Source: Ketobacter sp. (GTDB lineage: Bacteria > Pseudomonadota > Gammaproteobacteria > Pseudomonadales > Ketobacteraceae). Taken from it: a stretch of 64,000 nucleotides of DNA. Position 1 is the stretch's first letter, and every line of letters begins with the position of its first letter. The notes under the pieces were generated by a model that did no database searches, was not told the DNA's origin, and was given only the letters and a program-made list of their open reading frames with translations. Location: contig NZ_RCHN01000018.1 in assembly GCF_003671495.1 (NCBI RefSeq), positions 27,772 to 91,771 of the forward strand, written 5' to 3'. This document shows, piece by piece, positions 1-7,832 of the stretch. The position numbers and the translations under genes were made by a program.

Positions 1-2
1 AT

Positions 3-323
3 GTGGAAGGTCTGGCCCTGTATCAGGGAGACCGATCCTATCTGGTGATCTCCAGCCAGGGCAACGACAGCTATGTGGTACTGGACAGCGAGCCGCCCTA
101 TGCGCTGCAGGGTGTGTTCCGCATCGGGTTGAACGCAGAACTGGGCATCGACGGTGCATCGGAAACCGATGGCCTGGAAGTCACCGCCGCCAATCTGGGG
201 GCGCCCTATGAGGACGGTTTGCTGGTGGTGCAGGACGGGCGCAAACGCATGCCGGACGGCAACCAGAATTTCAAACTGGTGCCCTGGTCTGCGGTGAAGG
301 CGGGTCTGCAGCTTGCCCCTTAA
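3..323 (+). CDS. 3' end of a beta-propeller phytase (partial)
   Basis: This is the C-terminal 106 residues of a protein that starts before the window, read from base 3. The sequence ISSQGNDSYVVL, then ELGIDGASETDGLEV and YEDGLLVVQDG, then a late NFKLVPW matches the last blades of beta-propeller phytases (3-phytase, phytase-like domain), which release phosphate from phytate in the periplasm or outside the cell using calcium. The acidic IDGASETDGLEV stretch fits the family's calcium-binding loops. The stop at 321-323 lies 59 bases before a TolQ-like gene on the same strand. With PhoX 2 kb downstream it suggests organic phosphorus scavenging. The signal peptide and most of the active site are outside the window, so activity cannot be judged. 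Confidence 0.75.
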   Translation: MEGLALYQGDRSYLVISSQGNDSYVVLDSEPPYALQGVFRIGLNAELGIDGASETDGLEVTAANLGAPYEDGLLVVQDGRKRMPDGNQNFKLVPWSAVKAGLQLAP

Positions 324-328
324 CGGTT

Positions 329-346
329 TTGTCATGAATCAGACAT
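329..346 (+). promoter_or_regulatory. possible Pho box before the TolQ-like gene
   Basis: Two 7-mers, TTGTCAT and CAGACAT, sit 11 bp apart start to start with a 4-bp GAAT spacer, the geometry of a PhoB box (CTGTCAT-N4-CTGTCAC-like). The first half has one mismatch and the second two or three. A weak -10 candidate (TAGTGT, 357-362) lies at about the expected distance. The genes around it (phytase, PhoX) are the kind PhoB controls. The match is imperfect, so this is tentative. Confidence 0.3.
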
Positions 347-382
347 GCAAATGCAATAGTGTAATGTTCGAGGTATAGAAAC

Positions 383-1057
383 GTGTCGACGGTGGTGGAA
401 AATATGTCGGTGTCCAGCCTGATCGCGGATGCCAGCCCCTTGGTGCAAGGGGTGATGCTGGTGTTGTTGCTGGCATCCCTGGTGTCCTGGTTTTTTATTG
501 TGTTGCGGGCCGGCAGTCTGCGGGGGGATGTGCGGGATCTGCAGAGGTTCCTGCAGCACTTCCGCGATGGCGACGGCATCAGTGAACTGCGGGCGGACCC
601 GCGTTCCGCAGTGGCGCAGATCTTCAACGCCGGTATGGACGAGTACAGCCATTTGAGCGCTCACGCCGGAGTGCCCCCTGAGGCCGTTCTGGAAGGAGCC
701 CAGCGGGCCATGCGCATGGCCATCGCCCACCAGGAGGAGCGCCTGGATCAGGCATTGCCGTTCCTGGCCACGGTGGGCTCCACCAGCCCCTACATCGGCC
801 TGTTCGGCACCGTATGGGGCATCATGAATTCCTTCATCGGTTTGTCCGGCGCCCAGCAGGCCACCCTGGCTGCCGTGGCCCCGGGCATTGCCGAAGCACT
901 GATCGCCACCGCCATCGGCCTGTTTGCAGCGATTCCGGCGGTGATTGCCTACAACCGGCTCAGTTCCCGCTCGGAAATGCTGTTGAGCCGTTACCTGAGC
1001 TTTGCCGACGAAGTGCTGGCCCGGCTGCACCGGCGCCTGCATACGGCGAAGGCCTGA
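383..1057 (+). CDS. TolQ/ExbB-family proton channel subunit
   Basis: An inner-membrane protein of 224 residues of the MotA/TolQ/ExbB family, which uses the proton gradient with a TolR/ExbD partner to power TonB or TolA. There is a hydrophobic segment near residues 18-40 and two more after residue 125. The conserved stretch SPYIGLFGTVWGIM and the run APGIAEALIATAIGLFAAIP are almost identical to E. coli TolQ, so it looks more like TolQ than ExbB. The start is GTG with GAGG about nine bases upstream; an ATG at 404 is possible. TolR-like and TonB-like genes follow at once, but no tolB or pal, so this is probably a paralogue serving transport rather than the cell-division Tol-Pal system. Confidence 0.88.
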   Translation: MSTVVENMSVSSLIADASPLVQGVMLVLLLASLVSWFFIVLRAGSLRGDVRDLQRFLQHFRDGDGISELRADPRSAVAQIFNAGMDEYSHLSAHAGVPPEAVLEGAQRAMRMAIAHQEERLDQALPFLATVGSTSPYIGLFGTVWGIMNSFIGLSGAQQATLAAVAPGIAEALIATAIGLFAAIPAVIAYNRLSSRSEMLLSRYLSFADEVLARLHRRLHTAKA

Positions 1058-1068
1058 AGGAGCACCCT

Positions 1069-1512
1069 ATGGGAGTGTATCGAGCCGGGCGCAAACCCAA
1101 AGCCGAAATGAACGTGGTGCCCTACATCGACGTGATGCTGGTGTTGCTGGTGATTTTTATGGTGACGGCACCCATGCTGACGCCTCAACATGTGCCGGTG
1201 GAGTTACCCAAAGTGGCCAGTGCGGCGTTGCCTTCCCTGGCGCCGCAGCAGATTGTAACGCTCACCGTGCAGGAGGACGGAGGCTACCATTGGCATGTGG
1301 GCAGCGAGTTGAATGAGCAAGACGTTACCGACAGCGCCATGTCCCTGCCGCAGATGAGTCAGCGGATTCAAATGCTGGTGGCGTCCGACCCGCAGACCCG
1401 GGTGTTTATCCGCGCCGACACCCACGCCGACTATGGTCACGTGGTGGCCGCCATGTCTGCCCTGCAGAACAACGGGATCACCCGCCTGGGCCTGTTGACG
1501 GAAACCCCCTGA
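1069..1512 (+). CDS. TolR/ExbD-family biopolymer transport protein
   Basis: A 147-residue partner of the TolQ-like channel. It has the family layout: a short basic cytoplasmic N-terminus (RAGRKPKAEMN), one membrane helix containing the essential aspartate in VVPYIDVMLVLLVIFMV, and a periplasmic domain ending ALQNNGITRLGLLTE. The proton-carrying Asp of the PYIDVMLVLL motif is present. The ATG lies 11 bases after the TolQ-like stop with AAGGAG just upstream; longer upstream reading in this frame overlaps the TolQ-like gene and lacks homology. The stop overlaps the next start by one base (TGATG), so the three genes are translationally coupled. Confidence 0.88.
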   Translation: MGVYRAGRKPKAEMNVVPYIDVMLVLLVIFMVTAPMLTPQHVPVELPKVASAALPSLAPQQIVTLTVQEDGGYHWHVGSELNEQDVTDSAMSLPQMSQRIQMLVASDPQTRVFIRADTHADYGHVVAAMSALQNNGITRLGLLTETP

Positions 1513-2267
1513 TGATCAGCGCCGGCAGCACCGTTTCCCTGTGGGACCGAATCGATTTGCTGGGCGCCGGCCTGGTGTCGGTGATGCTGCATTTTGTGCT
1601 GGGGCTGGTATTGTTCTGGAGCTGGCAACCCCTGCCGGCTCCCCCCAGTGCCCAGCAGGTGTTGCAGGCGGAGTTGTACCGGCCGGCACCAGCCCCGGCG
1701 CCACTCCCGACACCACCCCCGGCGCTGCCGAGGCCCGCCCCTCCTCCCGAGCTCGCGCCCGAACCTCCTCCAGAACCCGCTGCAGCGGAACTGGCGCGCC
1801 TACGAAAAGAGCGTTTGGAGCAGGAACGCTTGGAAGAGCAGAAACGTAAGCAGCGTGAGCGTGAGGAACAGGCTAAACAAGAACAAGCCAGGAAGGAACA
1901 AGAGAAAGCCGCACAGCTCGCTGCACAACAAGCCGCACAACAGGCTGAAGAGCAGGCTCGCCTGGCTGCAGAGCGCTGGGCCGCCAACAACCACAGTTAT
2001 GCCGCCCTGGACAAGCCGACGCCGGACTATCCCCCCCAGGCCCTGGATCGGGGCATTGAAGGGGATTGCACGGTGGAGTATACCGTGACCGCCCAAGGGT
2101 CTGTTGCCGCCCCCAAAGTGGTGGGACAATGTCATCCCCTGTTTATCCAGCCTTCCCTGCGGGCCGCCCAGGCGTTTCGTTATCAGCCCGCCCGGGTGGA
2201 CGGTAAAGCCCAGCCGGTAAGCGGGGTACGCAACACCTTCCATTACCGTATTGAAGCGGTTCAGTGA
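1512..2267 (+). CDS. TonB-family energy transducer with TolA-like coiled coil
   Basis: A 251-residue envelope protein with one membrane anchor (about residues 17-38, VSVMLHFVLGLVLFW), a proline-rich stretch (about 57-95), a Lys/Glu/Gln/Ala-rich coiled coil (about 96-155), and a TonB_C domain: YPPQALDRGIEGDCTVEYTV followed by VVGQCHPLF and FRYQPARVDG. Proline-rich plus TonB_C is a TonB layout, while the long charged helix resembles TolA. The domain holds two cysteines (in GDCTVEY and GQCHPLF) that may pair. With the TolQ/TolR-like pair it likely energizes an outer-membrane receptor, plausibly one tied to the phytase. It could be annotated TolA, but the C-terminus argues for TonB. Confidence 0.82.
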   Translation: MISAGSTVSLWDRIDLLGAGLVSVMLHFVLGLVLFWSWQPLPAPPSAQQVLQAELYRPAPAPAPLPTPPPALPRPAPPPELAPEPPPEPAAAELARLRKERLEQERLEEQKRKQREREEQAKQEQARKEQEKAAQLAAQQAAQQAEEQARLAAERWAANNHSYAALDKPTPDYPPQALDRGIEGDCTVEYTVTAQGSVAAPKVVGQCHPLFIQPSLRAAQAFRYQPARVDGKAQPVSGVRNTFHYRIEAVQ

Positions 2268-2350
2268 AGATGAAAAAAACCTGTGTGAAAAAGCCCTGTG
2301 GGGTTTAACCCGCACGTTCTAACCAGAGTACGTTCAAAAAAGGAGCCAGC

Positions 2351-4315
2351 GTGACGGCCACTGACGATACCGACCACCAGCCGGTCAACCCCAGACCCCA
2401 ACTCCGCCTGACGCGACGGCAGGTATTGCAGGGCGGCCTGGGTGCGTCGCTGTTGGGGATGCTGGGGGCCTGCAGTACCGGTCAGGATGCCGCCGGTCAG
2501 CCGCTGCTGGGCTTCACCTCGGTGCCGGTGCAGACCGATCCCCGGTTTGATCAGGTGCGGGTGGCGCCTGGCTATCAGGCCCGCCCCTTCTTCTCCTGGG
2601 GTGATCCGGTATTGCCGAACGCAGCACCCTGGCGCGCGGACGCCAGCAATAGCTGGCAGGAACAGGAGGGCCAGGCCGGCCAGAACCACGATGGCATGCA
2701 TTTCTTCCCGTTTCCGGAAACCCTGTCCGCTGCAGGCCTGGGTTCGAGTTCAGGTGCAAGTTCAAATTCAAATCCAGGCCGAGGCCTGCTGGTGGTCAAT
2801 CACGAATACGTGAATCCCACCCTGCACCCCAACGGCTTTTCCTGGGTGGAGGGCAAACGGCCCGCGGATGAGGTGCGCAAAGAGCAGGCCGCCCACGGGC
2901 TCAGCATCATTGAAATTCACCAGGATGCCGCCGGCCAATGGCAGACCGTGCCCGGCTCCCGTTTTAACCGCCGCCTCACCGCCAACACCCCCATGGCCAT
3001 GGCGGGCCCGGCAGCAGGTCACCCCTGGCTGCGCACCGTCGCCGACCCGAGTGGCCGCCGGGTATTGGGCACCCTGAACAACTGTTCCATGGGGGTCACC
3101 CCCTGGGGCACCTACCTGATGTGCGAAGAAAACTGGCACCAGTATTTCTATAACGGCGATGCGGCGGATCACCAGGGGCGACCCTCCCATTGGCGCAACG
3201 GCGTGCCCACCCGCGGTGGCCGAACCTACCAGGGCTGGGAAACGGCGGACCCCCGTTTTGATGCCACACCGCGCCCTGGGCAGCCCCATGCCGGCTACGT
3301 GAACGAACCGCACCGCTTTGGCTGGGTGGTGGAGGTGGACCCGTTTGACCCCACCAGCACCCCCATCAAGCGCACGGCCCTTGGCCGGTACAGCCGGGAA
3401 TGCGCCACCGTCGCCGTGGGTGCGGATGGCACCATGGCGGTGTACTCCGGTGACGACACCCGGGGAGAATATATCTACAAATTCGTGCCCCGGGAGGCCT
3501 ACGCTCCCCAGCAAACCGAGCACAATGGGTCACGGCTCGACCGCTCCCTGCTGGATACCGGCACTCTCTATGTCGCCTGTCTCAACGAAGACGGCAGCGG
3601 CCAGTGGCGGGCGCTGGTGTGGGGGCAGAACGGACTCACCCCGGAGCACGGCTTTGCCGATCAGGCCCAGGTGCTGATCAATGCCCGGCTGGCGGCGGAC
3701 CAACTGGGGGCCACCCCCATGGACCGGCCGGAATGGGTGGCCATCCATCCCCACAGCCGGGATGTGTATGTCTCGCTCACCAACAATAAAGACCGCGGTA
3801 ACAAGCAGCCCCTGCACCCGGCCAACCCCCGGGCCAACAACCTGCATGGCCAGATCCTGAAACTGCAGGAGCAGGATGCTAACCCCGCGGCCACCGGGTT
3901 CCGCTGGGAGCTCTTCCTGTTGGCGGGGGACGCCCCCGGGGATTCCGCGCAAGCACTGGATAACCATGTCGGCAACATCCGCGGGGATGTATTTTCCTCC
4001 CCCGATGGCCTGGCCTTTGATCAGGCAGGCCGCCTGTGGATTCAAACCGATTACGATGATGAGGCGCCGCAGAATGCCAACATGGGCTGCAACCAGCTGC
4101 TCTGTGCCGACCCGGTGAGCCGCGAGGTGCGGCGCTTTCTGGTGGGCCCCCGGGGCTGCGAGATCACCGGTATTACCTTCGCCCCGGACCAGCGCACCCT
4201 GTGGATCAACATCCAGCACCCGGGCATCAACTACCCCGCCAGCGACGGCAAAACCCGCCCCCGCTCCACCACCGTGGTCATCACCAAGGACGATGGGGGC
4301 GTGATCGGGTCATGA
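2351..4315 (+). CDS. phoX: PhoX-family alkaline phosphatase (DUF839)
   Basis: A 654-residue periplasmic phosphatase of the PhoX type, which uses iron and calcium and is exported folded by Tat. The N-terminus has a Tat motif (LTRRQVLQGG) followed by a hydrophobic run ending LGMLGAC, which could also be a lipobox. Family blocks are clear: NNCSMGVTPWGTYLMCEENW with the cysteine expected to bridge the irons, YSRECATVAVG, VYSGDDTRGEYIYKF, RPEWVAIHP and SSPDGLAFDQAGRLW. Length fits PhoX (about 600-700). The GTG start has AGGAG eight bases upstream. It lies 83 bases after the TonB-like gene on the same strand and probably belongs to the same phosphorus regulon as the phytase. Confidence 0.93.
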   Translation: MTATDDTDHQPVNPRPQLRLTRRQVLQGGLGASLLGMLGACSTGQDAAGQPLLGFTSVPVQTDPRFDQVRVAPGYQARPFFSWGDPVLPNAAPWRADASNSWQEQEGQAGQNHDGMHFFPFPETLSAAGLGSSSGASSNSNPGRGLLVVNHEYVNPTLHPNGFSWVEGKRPADEVRKEQAAHGLSIIEIHQDAAGQWQTVPGSRFNRRLTANTPMAMAGPAAGHPWLRTVADPSGRRVLGTLNNCSMGVTPWGTYLMCEENWHQYFYNGDAADHQGRPSHWRNGVPTRGGRTYQGWETADPRFDATPRPGQPHAGYVNEPHRFGWVVEVDPFDPTSTPIKRTALGRYSRECATVAVGADGTMAVYSGDDTRGEYIYKFVPREAYAPQQTEHNGSRLDRSLLDTGTLYVACLNEDGSGQWRALVWGQNGLTPEHGFADQAQVLINARLAADQLGATPMDRPEWVAIHPHSRDVYVSLTNNKDRGNKQPLHPANPRANNLHGQILKLQEQDANPAATGFRWELFLLAGDAPGDSAQALDNHVGNIRGDVFSSPDGLAFDQAGRLWIQTDYDDEAPQNANMGCNQLLCADPVSREVRRFLVGPRGCEITGITFAPDQRTLWINIQHPGINYPASDGKTRPRSTTVVITKDDGGVIGS

Positions 4316-4408
4316 GGGTGTGCTCGTCCTGACGGGCTCGGCACCATTACCACCTGACCGATTCGCTCACCTCGACAGTAACAATGACCAATTGGCCACC
4401 CCCGGCAA

Positions 4409-4420
4409 ATTGTATACAAT
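4409..4420. promoter_or_regulatory. candidate FCD-GntR operator, perfect 12-bp palindrome
   Basis: ATTGTATACAAT is a perfect palindrome 27 bases before the acyl-CoA dehydrogenase start. TTGTATACAA-type sites are typical for the FadR/FCD branch of GntR regulators, and a gene for just such a regulator lies two genes into the same transcription unit (5625-6296). The site contains TACAAT and probably overlaps the -10 element, so binding would repress. The pairing of this site with this regulator is inference. Confidence 0.55.
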
Positions 4421-4447
4421 CTTTTCCTTTTTTTGAGGGAAGTAAAG

Positions 4448-5602
4448 ATGACTGCAGACACCCTGTTGAGCCGGGAAGACCGCGAGCTGTTCCGGGACAC
4501 CTTCCGTAAGTTCCTGAAAAATGAAGTGGAACCCTACTACGCCCAGTGGGAGAAGGAAGAGATCTTCCCCCGCGAGCTGTGGCACAAGCTGGGTCAGAAT
4601 GGCTTCCTGGCGGTGGATGTGCCGGAAGAGTACGGCGGTTACGGGGCCGACTTTGCCCTGTCGGCCATCATCATCGACGAATTCGCCCGCAACAACTACA
4701 TGGCACTGGCCTCCAGCGTGTCGGTGCATTCCGACATCGTCACCCCCTACATCCTGCATCTGGGCAGCGAGGAGCAAAAACAGCAGTGGCTGCCGAAGAT
4801 GGTGAGCGGGGAAGCGGTGGGGGCCATCGCCATGACCGAACCCGGTGCCGGTTCCGACCTGCAGGGCATGCGCACCTCCGCCGTGTTGAAAGACGGCCAG
4901 TACAGCATCAACGGCCAGAAGACCTTCATCACCAACGGCCAGCATTGTGACGTGATTGTGGTGGCCGCCAAAACCGATCCCAACGCCGGCGCCAAGGGCA
5001 TCACCCTGTTCACCGTGGACGCCACCCTGCCCGGCTTCGAGCGTGGCCGCAACCTCGAGAAAATGGGCCTGCACTGCGGCGACACCTCCGAGCTGTTTTT
5101 TGACAACGTCACCGTGCCGGAAGCCGAAATCCTGGGTGGTCTGGGCAAAGGCTTTGCCAACCTGATGAACGAACTGCCGCGGGAGCGCCTGATCCTCGCC
5201 ATCAGCGCCATCATGGCCTGTGAAGGCATGATCGAATCCACCGTGGAATACGTGAATGAGCGCAAGGCGTTCGGCATGGCGGTGTCCCAGTTCCAGAACA
5301 CCCGCTTCAAACTGGCGGACCTGAAAACCCAGGTGGAAGTGAACAAGGCCTACATCCAGCAGTGCATCGGCAAGTATGAACAGAACGCACTGTCGGCGGT
5401 GGAAGCCTCCATGGCCAAGCTGTCCACCACCGAACTGCAATCCAAAGTGGCGGATGAATGTCTGCAGTTGTTCGGCGGCTACGGCTACATGATGGAATAC
5501 GGTATCTCCCGTGCGTATATGGATGCCCGCATCCAGCGCATCTACGGCGGCACGTCCGAGATCATGAAGGAAATCATCGCCCGCTCTTTGGTGGGCAAAT
5601 AA
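4448..5602 (+). CDS. acyl-CoA dehydrogenase, long-chain (LCAD-like) type
   Basis: A 384-residue FAD enzyme that oxidises acyl-CoA to trans-2-enoyl-CoA in the cytoplasm. Both family signatures are present: AIAMTEPGAGSDLQGM and QLFGGYGYMMEYGISRAYMD. The C-terminal motif is IYGGTSEIM, with glycine where medium-chain enzymes have their catalytic glutamate; the likely base is instead the glutamate in ACEGMIESTVEYV (near residues 257-262), the position used by long-chain and isovaleryl-type enzymes. The ATG at 4448 has GAGGGA nine bases upstream; a TTG 15 bases earlier is less likely. It is followed by the GntR regulator after 22 bases and is first in a three-gene unit. Confidence 0.9.
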   Translation: MTADTLLSREDRELFRDTFRKFLKNEVEPYYAQWEKEEIFPRELWHKLGQNGFLAVDVPEEYGGYGADFALSAIIIDEFARNNYMALASSVSVHSDIVTPYILHLGSEEQKQQWLPKMVSGEAVGAIAMTEPGAGSDLQGMRTSAVLKDGQYSINGQKTFITNGQHCDVIVVAAKTDPNAGAKGITLFTVDATLPGFERGRNLEKMGLHCGDTSELFFDNVTVPEAEILGGLGKGFANLMNELPRERLILAISAIMACEGMIESTVEYVNERKAFGMAVSQFQNTRFKLADLKTQVEVNKAYIQQCIGKYEQNALSAVEASMAKLSTTELQSKVADECLQLFGGYGYMMEYGISRAYMDARIQRIYGGTSEIMKEIIARSLVGK

Positions 5603-5624
5603 GGCAGCCGGATAACATCAGCCT

Positions 5625-6296
5625 ATGACCGATGCCCTGAAATCCACCCGCTCCCTCAACGTCACCGAAGCCCTGCGGGAATTATTGCTGCAGGGTGAGT
5701 TTGATCCCGGCACCCGTCTGCAGGAAACCTGGCTGGCGGAACGCATGCAGGTGTCGCGCACGCCGATCCGGGAAGCGTTGCGGGTGCTGGCCAAGGATGG
5801 CCTGCTGGAATACGCCCCCAACAAAGGCTATTCCGTGCGGCGCTTTTCCCTGGAGGACATCGTCAGCGCGTTCCGGGTGCGCTCCGTGCTGGAAGGACTG
5901 GGCTGTCGTTTGATTGCGGAACGGGGCCTGTCGGAGGCGCTGCGCACCACCCTGCAGTCCACCCTGCAAAGCGGTGAAAACCTGTTGCAAAGTGGCCAAC
6001 TGGAGCGGGGGGAATTTGATGAATGGCGGGAGATGAACAAAGCTTTTCACCTCGCCATCCTGCTGGAGACCCACAATGATTTACTGGTGCGGTTCGCCAA
6101 ACAGTCGCGCAATATTCCCATCGTGTTCAACGGTTCGTTTCGCTGGTACAGCCTGCGGGAATTTCAGCGGGCCCACGATCACCATCAGGTGATTTTCGAC
6201 GCCATGAACCAGCAGCAACCGGAGCGGGCGGACTTCATGATGCAGGAACACGTCATGCACGCTGCCCACATCCTGAAAAAAAATTACAAAGATTGA
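5625..6296 (+). CDS. GntR-family regulator, FCD (FadR-like) subfamily
   Basis: A 223-residue cytoplasmic repressor. Residues about 10-70 form the winged helix (LAERMQVSRTPIREALRVLAKDGLLE), and the rest is an all-helical FCD ligand domain with the usual metal-binding histidine and acidic positions (EMNKAFHLAIL, then HDHHQVIFDAM, then EHVMHAAHIL). FCD proteins sense small organic or acyl acids. It sits between the acyl-CoA dehydrogenase and the SDR gene and most likely controls that unit through the palindrome at 4409-4420. The effector is unknown; an acyl-CoA or the product of this pathway is a reasonable guess. Confidence 0.9.
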   Translation: MTDALKSTRSLNVTEALRELLLQGEFDPGTRLQETWLAERMQVSRTPIREALRVLAKDGLLEYAPNKGYSVRRFSLEDIVSAFRVRSVLEGLGCRLIAERGLSEALRTTLQSTLQSGENLLQSGQLERGEFDEWREMNKAFHLAILLETHNDLLVRFAKQSRNIPIVFNGSFRWYSLREFQRAHDHHQVIFDAMNQQQPERADFMMQEHVMHAAHILKKNYKD

Positions 6297-6318
6297 AGGC
6301 TATCAGAGAGGAAACCCT

Positions 6319-7107
6319 ATGAGTTCGTTGTTTACTGTGGAAGGTCGCGTTGCCCTGGTCACCGGGGGCACCAGCGGCATCGGCTACATGATTGCCCAGG
6401 GACTGGTGAAGAACGGCGCCAAAGTCTATGTGGCGTCGCGCAAGGCAGAAGCCTGCGCCAAGACCGCCGAAGAGCTGTCAGCCTTCGGCACCTGTATTGG
6501 CATCCCTGCTGACCTGTCCAGCGAACAGGGTTGTCTGGATCTGGTGAACGCCATCCAGCAGCAGGAAGGCAAATTGAATATTCTGGTGAACAACGCCGGA
6601 GTGACCTGGGGTGCGCCCTTGGAGCAGTATCCCGGTGAAGCCTGGGATAAAATCCAGAACCTGAATGTGAAATCCGCCTTTGTCATGACCCAGAAATGTT
6701 TGCCCATGCTGGAAGCGGCCGCCAGTGCCGACGATCCGGCGCGGGTCATCAACATCACCTCGGTGGCCGGGCAAATGTATGGCAGCATGCAAGCCTACGC
6801 CTACGGCCCCAGCAAGGCGGCCCTCAACCACCTCACCAAAATTCTCGCCGGTGAACTGGCGGCCAAGCACATTACGGTCAACGCCATTGCCCCCGGCGTG
6901 TTCCCCAGCCGCATGACCACCTTTGTGTTGAAGGATGAAAAGATGGCGGAGCAGCAACGTCAGGCGGTGCCCCTGGGTCGCTTGGGCGAACCCCGGGACA
7001 TGGAAGGCCTGGCCGTGTTCCTGTCCTCTCCCGCCGGTGCCTATATCACCGGGAACGTGATTGCCCTGGACGGCGGCACCGCGGTCAAATCCCCGGACAT
7101 CATCTAG
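6319..7107 (+). CDS. short-chain dehydrogenase, RhlG/FabG-like 3-ketoacyl reductase
   Basis: A 262-residue classical SDR. It has the NAD(P) motif TGGTSGIGY (residues about 15-23), NNAGVTWG, the catalytic serine in INITSVAG, and the YAYGPSKAA active-site Tyr-Lys pair. The sequence follows Pseudomonas RhlG closely by eye (MIAQGL, EACAKTAEELSAFG, IPADLSSE, NNAGVTWGAPLEQYP, VIALDGG), an NADPH-dependent beta-ketoacyl reductase. The arginine in YVASRKAEAC suits NADPH. It follows the regulator by 22 bases with GAGAGGAAA as ribosome site. Its substrate is probably a ketoacyl thioester linked to the neighbouring acyl-CoA dehydrogenase; this is inferred from context. Confidence 0.88.
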   Translation: MSSLFTVEGRVALVTGGTSGIGYMIAQGLVKNGAKVYVASRKAEACAKTAEELSAFGTCIGIPADLSSEQGCLDLVNAIQQQEGKLNILVNNAGVTWGAPLEQYPGEAWDKIQNLNVKSAFVMTQKCLPMLEAAASADDPARVINITSVAGQMYGSMQAYAYGPSKAALNHLTKILAGELAAKHITVNAIAPGVFPSRMTTFVLKDEKMAEQQRQAVPLGRLGEPRDMEGLAVFLSSPAGAYITGNVIALDGGTAVKSPDII

Positions 7108-7127
7108 CTCTCGGTTCATCCAGGTAT

Positions 7128-7208
7128 TTATTCTTTCATCAGGGCCAGCGCATCGACCACCACCCGCTGGCCCGGTGGTTTGTGCTCACTGTTTGCGGTC
7201 CACCACAT
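7128..7208 (-). pseudogene. possible gene remnant or tiny ORF
   Basis: In the 258-base gap between the SDR and the first hemerythrin, the minus strand reads MWWTANSEHKPP followed by GQRVVVDALALMKE and a stop. The composition is protein-like and high GC, while the rest of the gap (7209-7365) holds no gene. It has no ribosome site I recognise, and a stop lies 14 codons upstream of the ATG. It may be the surviving C-terminus of a deleted gene. I do not recognise the family. Confidence 0.2.
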
Positions 7209-7365
7209 CCCCTTTGTGAACCCCCTCACGTTCCTGGCCTGGTGCGGCTAAAAAACACCGCTTTTATTGAGCTGGATCGGTATTCGCTCTTTCCGTGCTG
7301 GAGCACGGTAGCCCCCCGACTATATTGACAGTAACCGAAGCGCAGTAAGCAAGGAGGCAAAGACG

Positions 7366-7818
7366 ATGAACTTACAGTGGTCTTCCGAACTGGAAATTGG
7401 CATCCCCGTAATCGACAGCCAGCATCAACGCATTGTGGAATACATCGGCAAAGTGGAGCTGGCGCACCAGCATCACAGTCAGGCGGAACTGATGGAAGTG
7501 TTGGACGAGCTGGTGGACTACACCCTGTCCCACTTTGCGTTTGAAGAATCCCTGATGGAAGAGGCCGGCTACCCTTTCCTCAAAGCCCATCAGAAAGTGC
7601 ATGCCCTGTTCACCCGCCGGGTTGACAGTTATCAGCAACAGGCCCGCGCCGGGGCGGATATCACCGATGAATTGTTGCATACCCTGAAAGCCTGGTTGGT
7701 GAATCACATCAAGCACGACGATCGTGACTATGGCGATGTGGTGAAAGCCAATATGGAAGAGGCCACCCGTCGGGTCAGAGCACGCAAGGCCGGTTGGGTT
7801 GCGCGCCTGTTCGGATAA
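7366..7818 (+). CDS. bacteriohemerythrin (copy 1)
   Basis: A 150-residue single-domain hemerythrin that binds O2 at a di-iron site in the cytoplasm. The iron-ligand pattern is complete: DSQHQRI, then SHFAFEESLM (His and Glu), then HQKVH, then HIKHDD. The family start WSSELEIGIPVIDSQH is intact. AGGAGG lies seven bases before the ATG. A second copy follows 14 bases later. Bacteriohemerythrins supply, store or sense oxygen; with no enzyme or chemoreceptor domain attached, delivery or buffering is the likely role. No oxygen-regulated promoter could be identified with confidence. Confidence 0.93.
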   Translation: MNLQWSSELEIGIPVIDSQHQRIVEYIGKVELAHQHHSQAELMEVLDELVDYTLSHFAFEESLMEEAGYPFLKAHQKVHALFTRRVDSYQQQARAGADITDELLHTLKAWLVNHIKHDDRDYGDVVKANMEEATRRVRARKAGWVARLFG

Positions 7819-7832
7819 TCAGGAGGATTCTC

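Noticed and set aside
2268..2350. CTGTG repeats before phoX as a Pho box
   Set aside because: The two CTGTG units are about 15 bp apart rather than the 11 expected, and the sequence match is poor.
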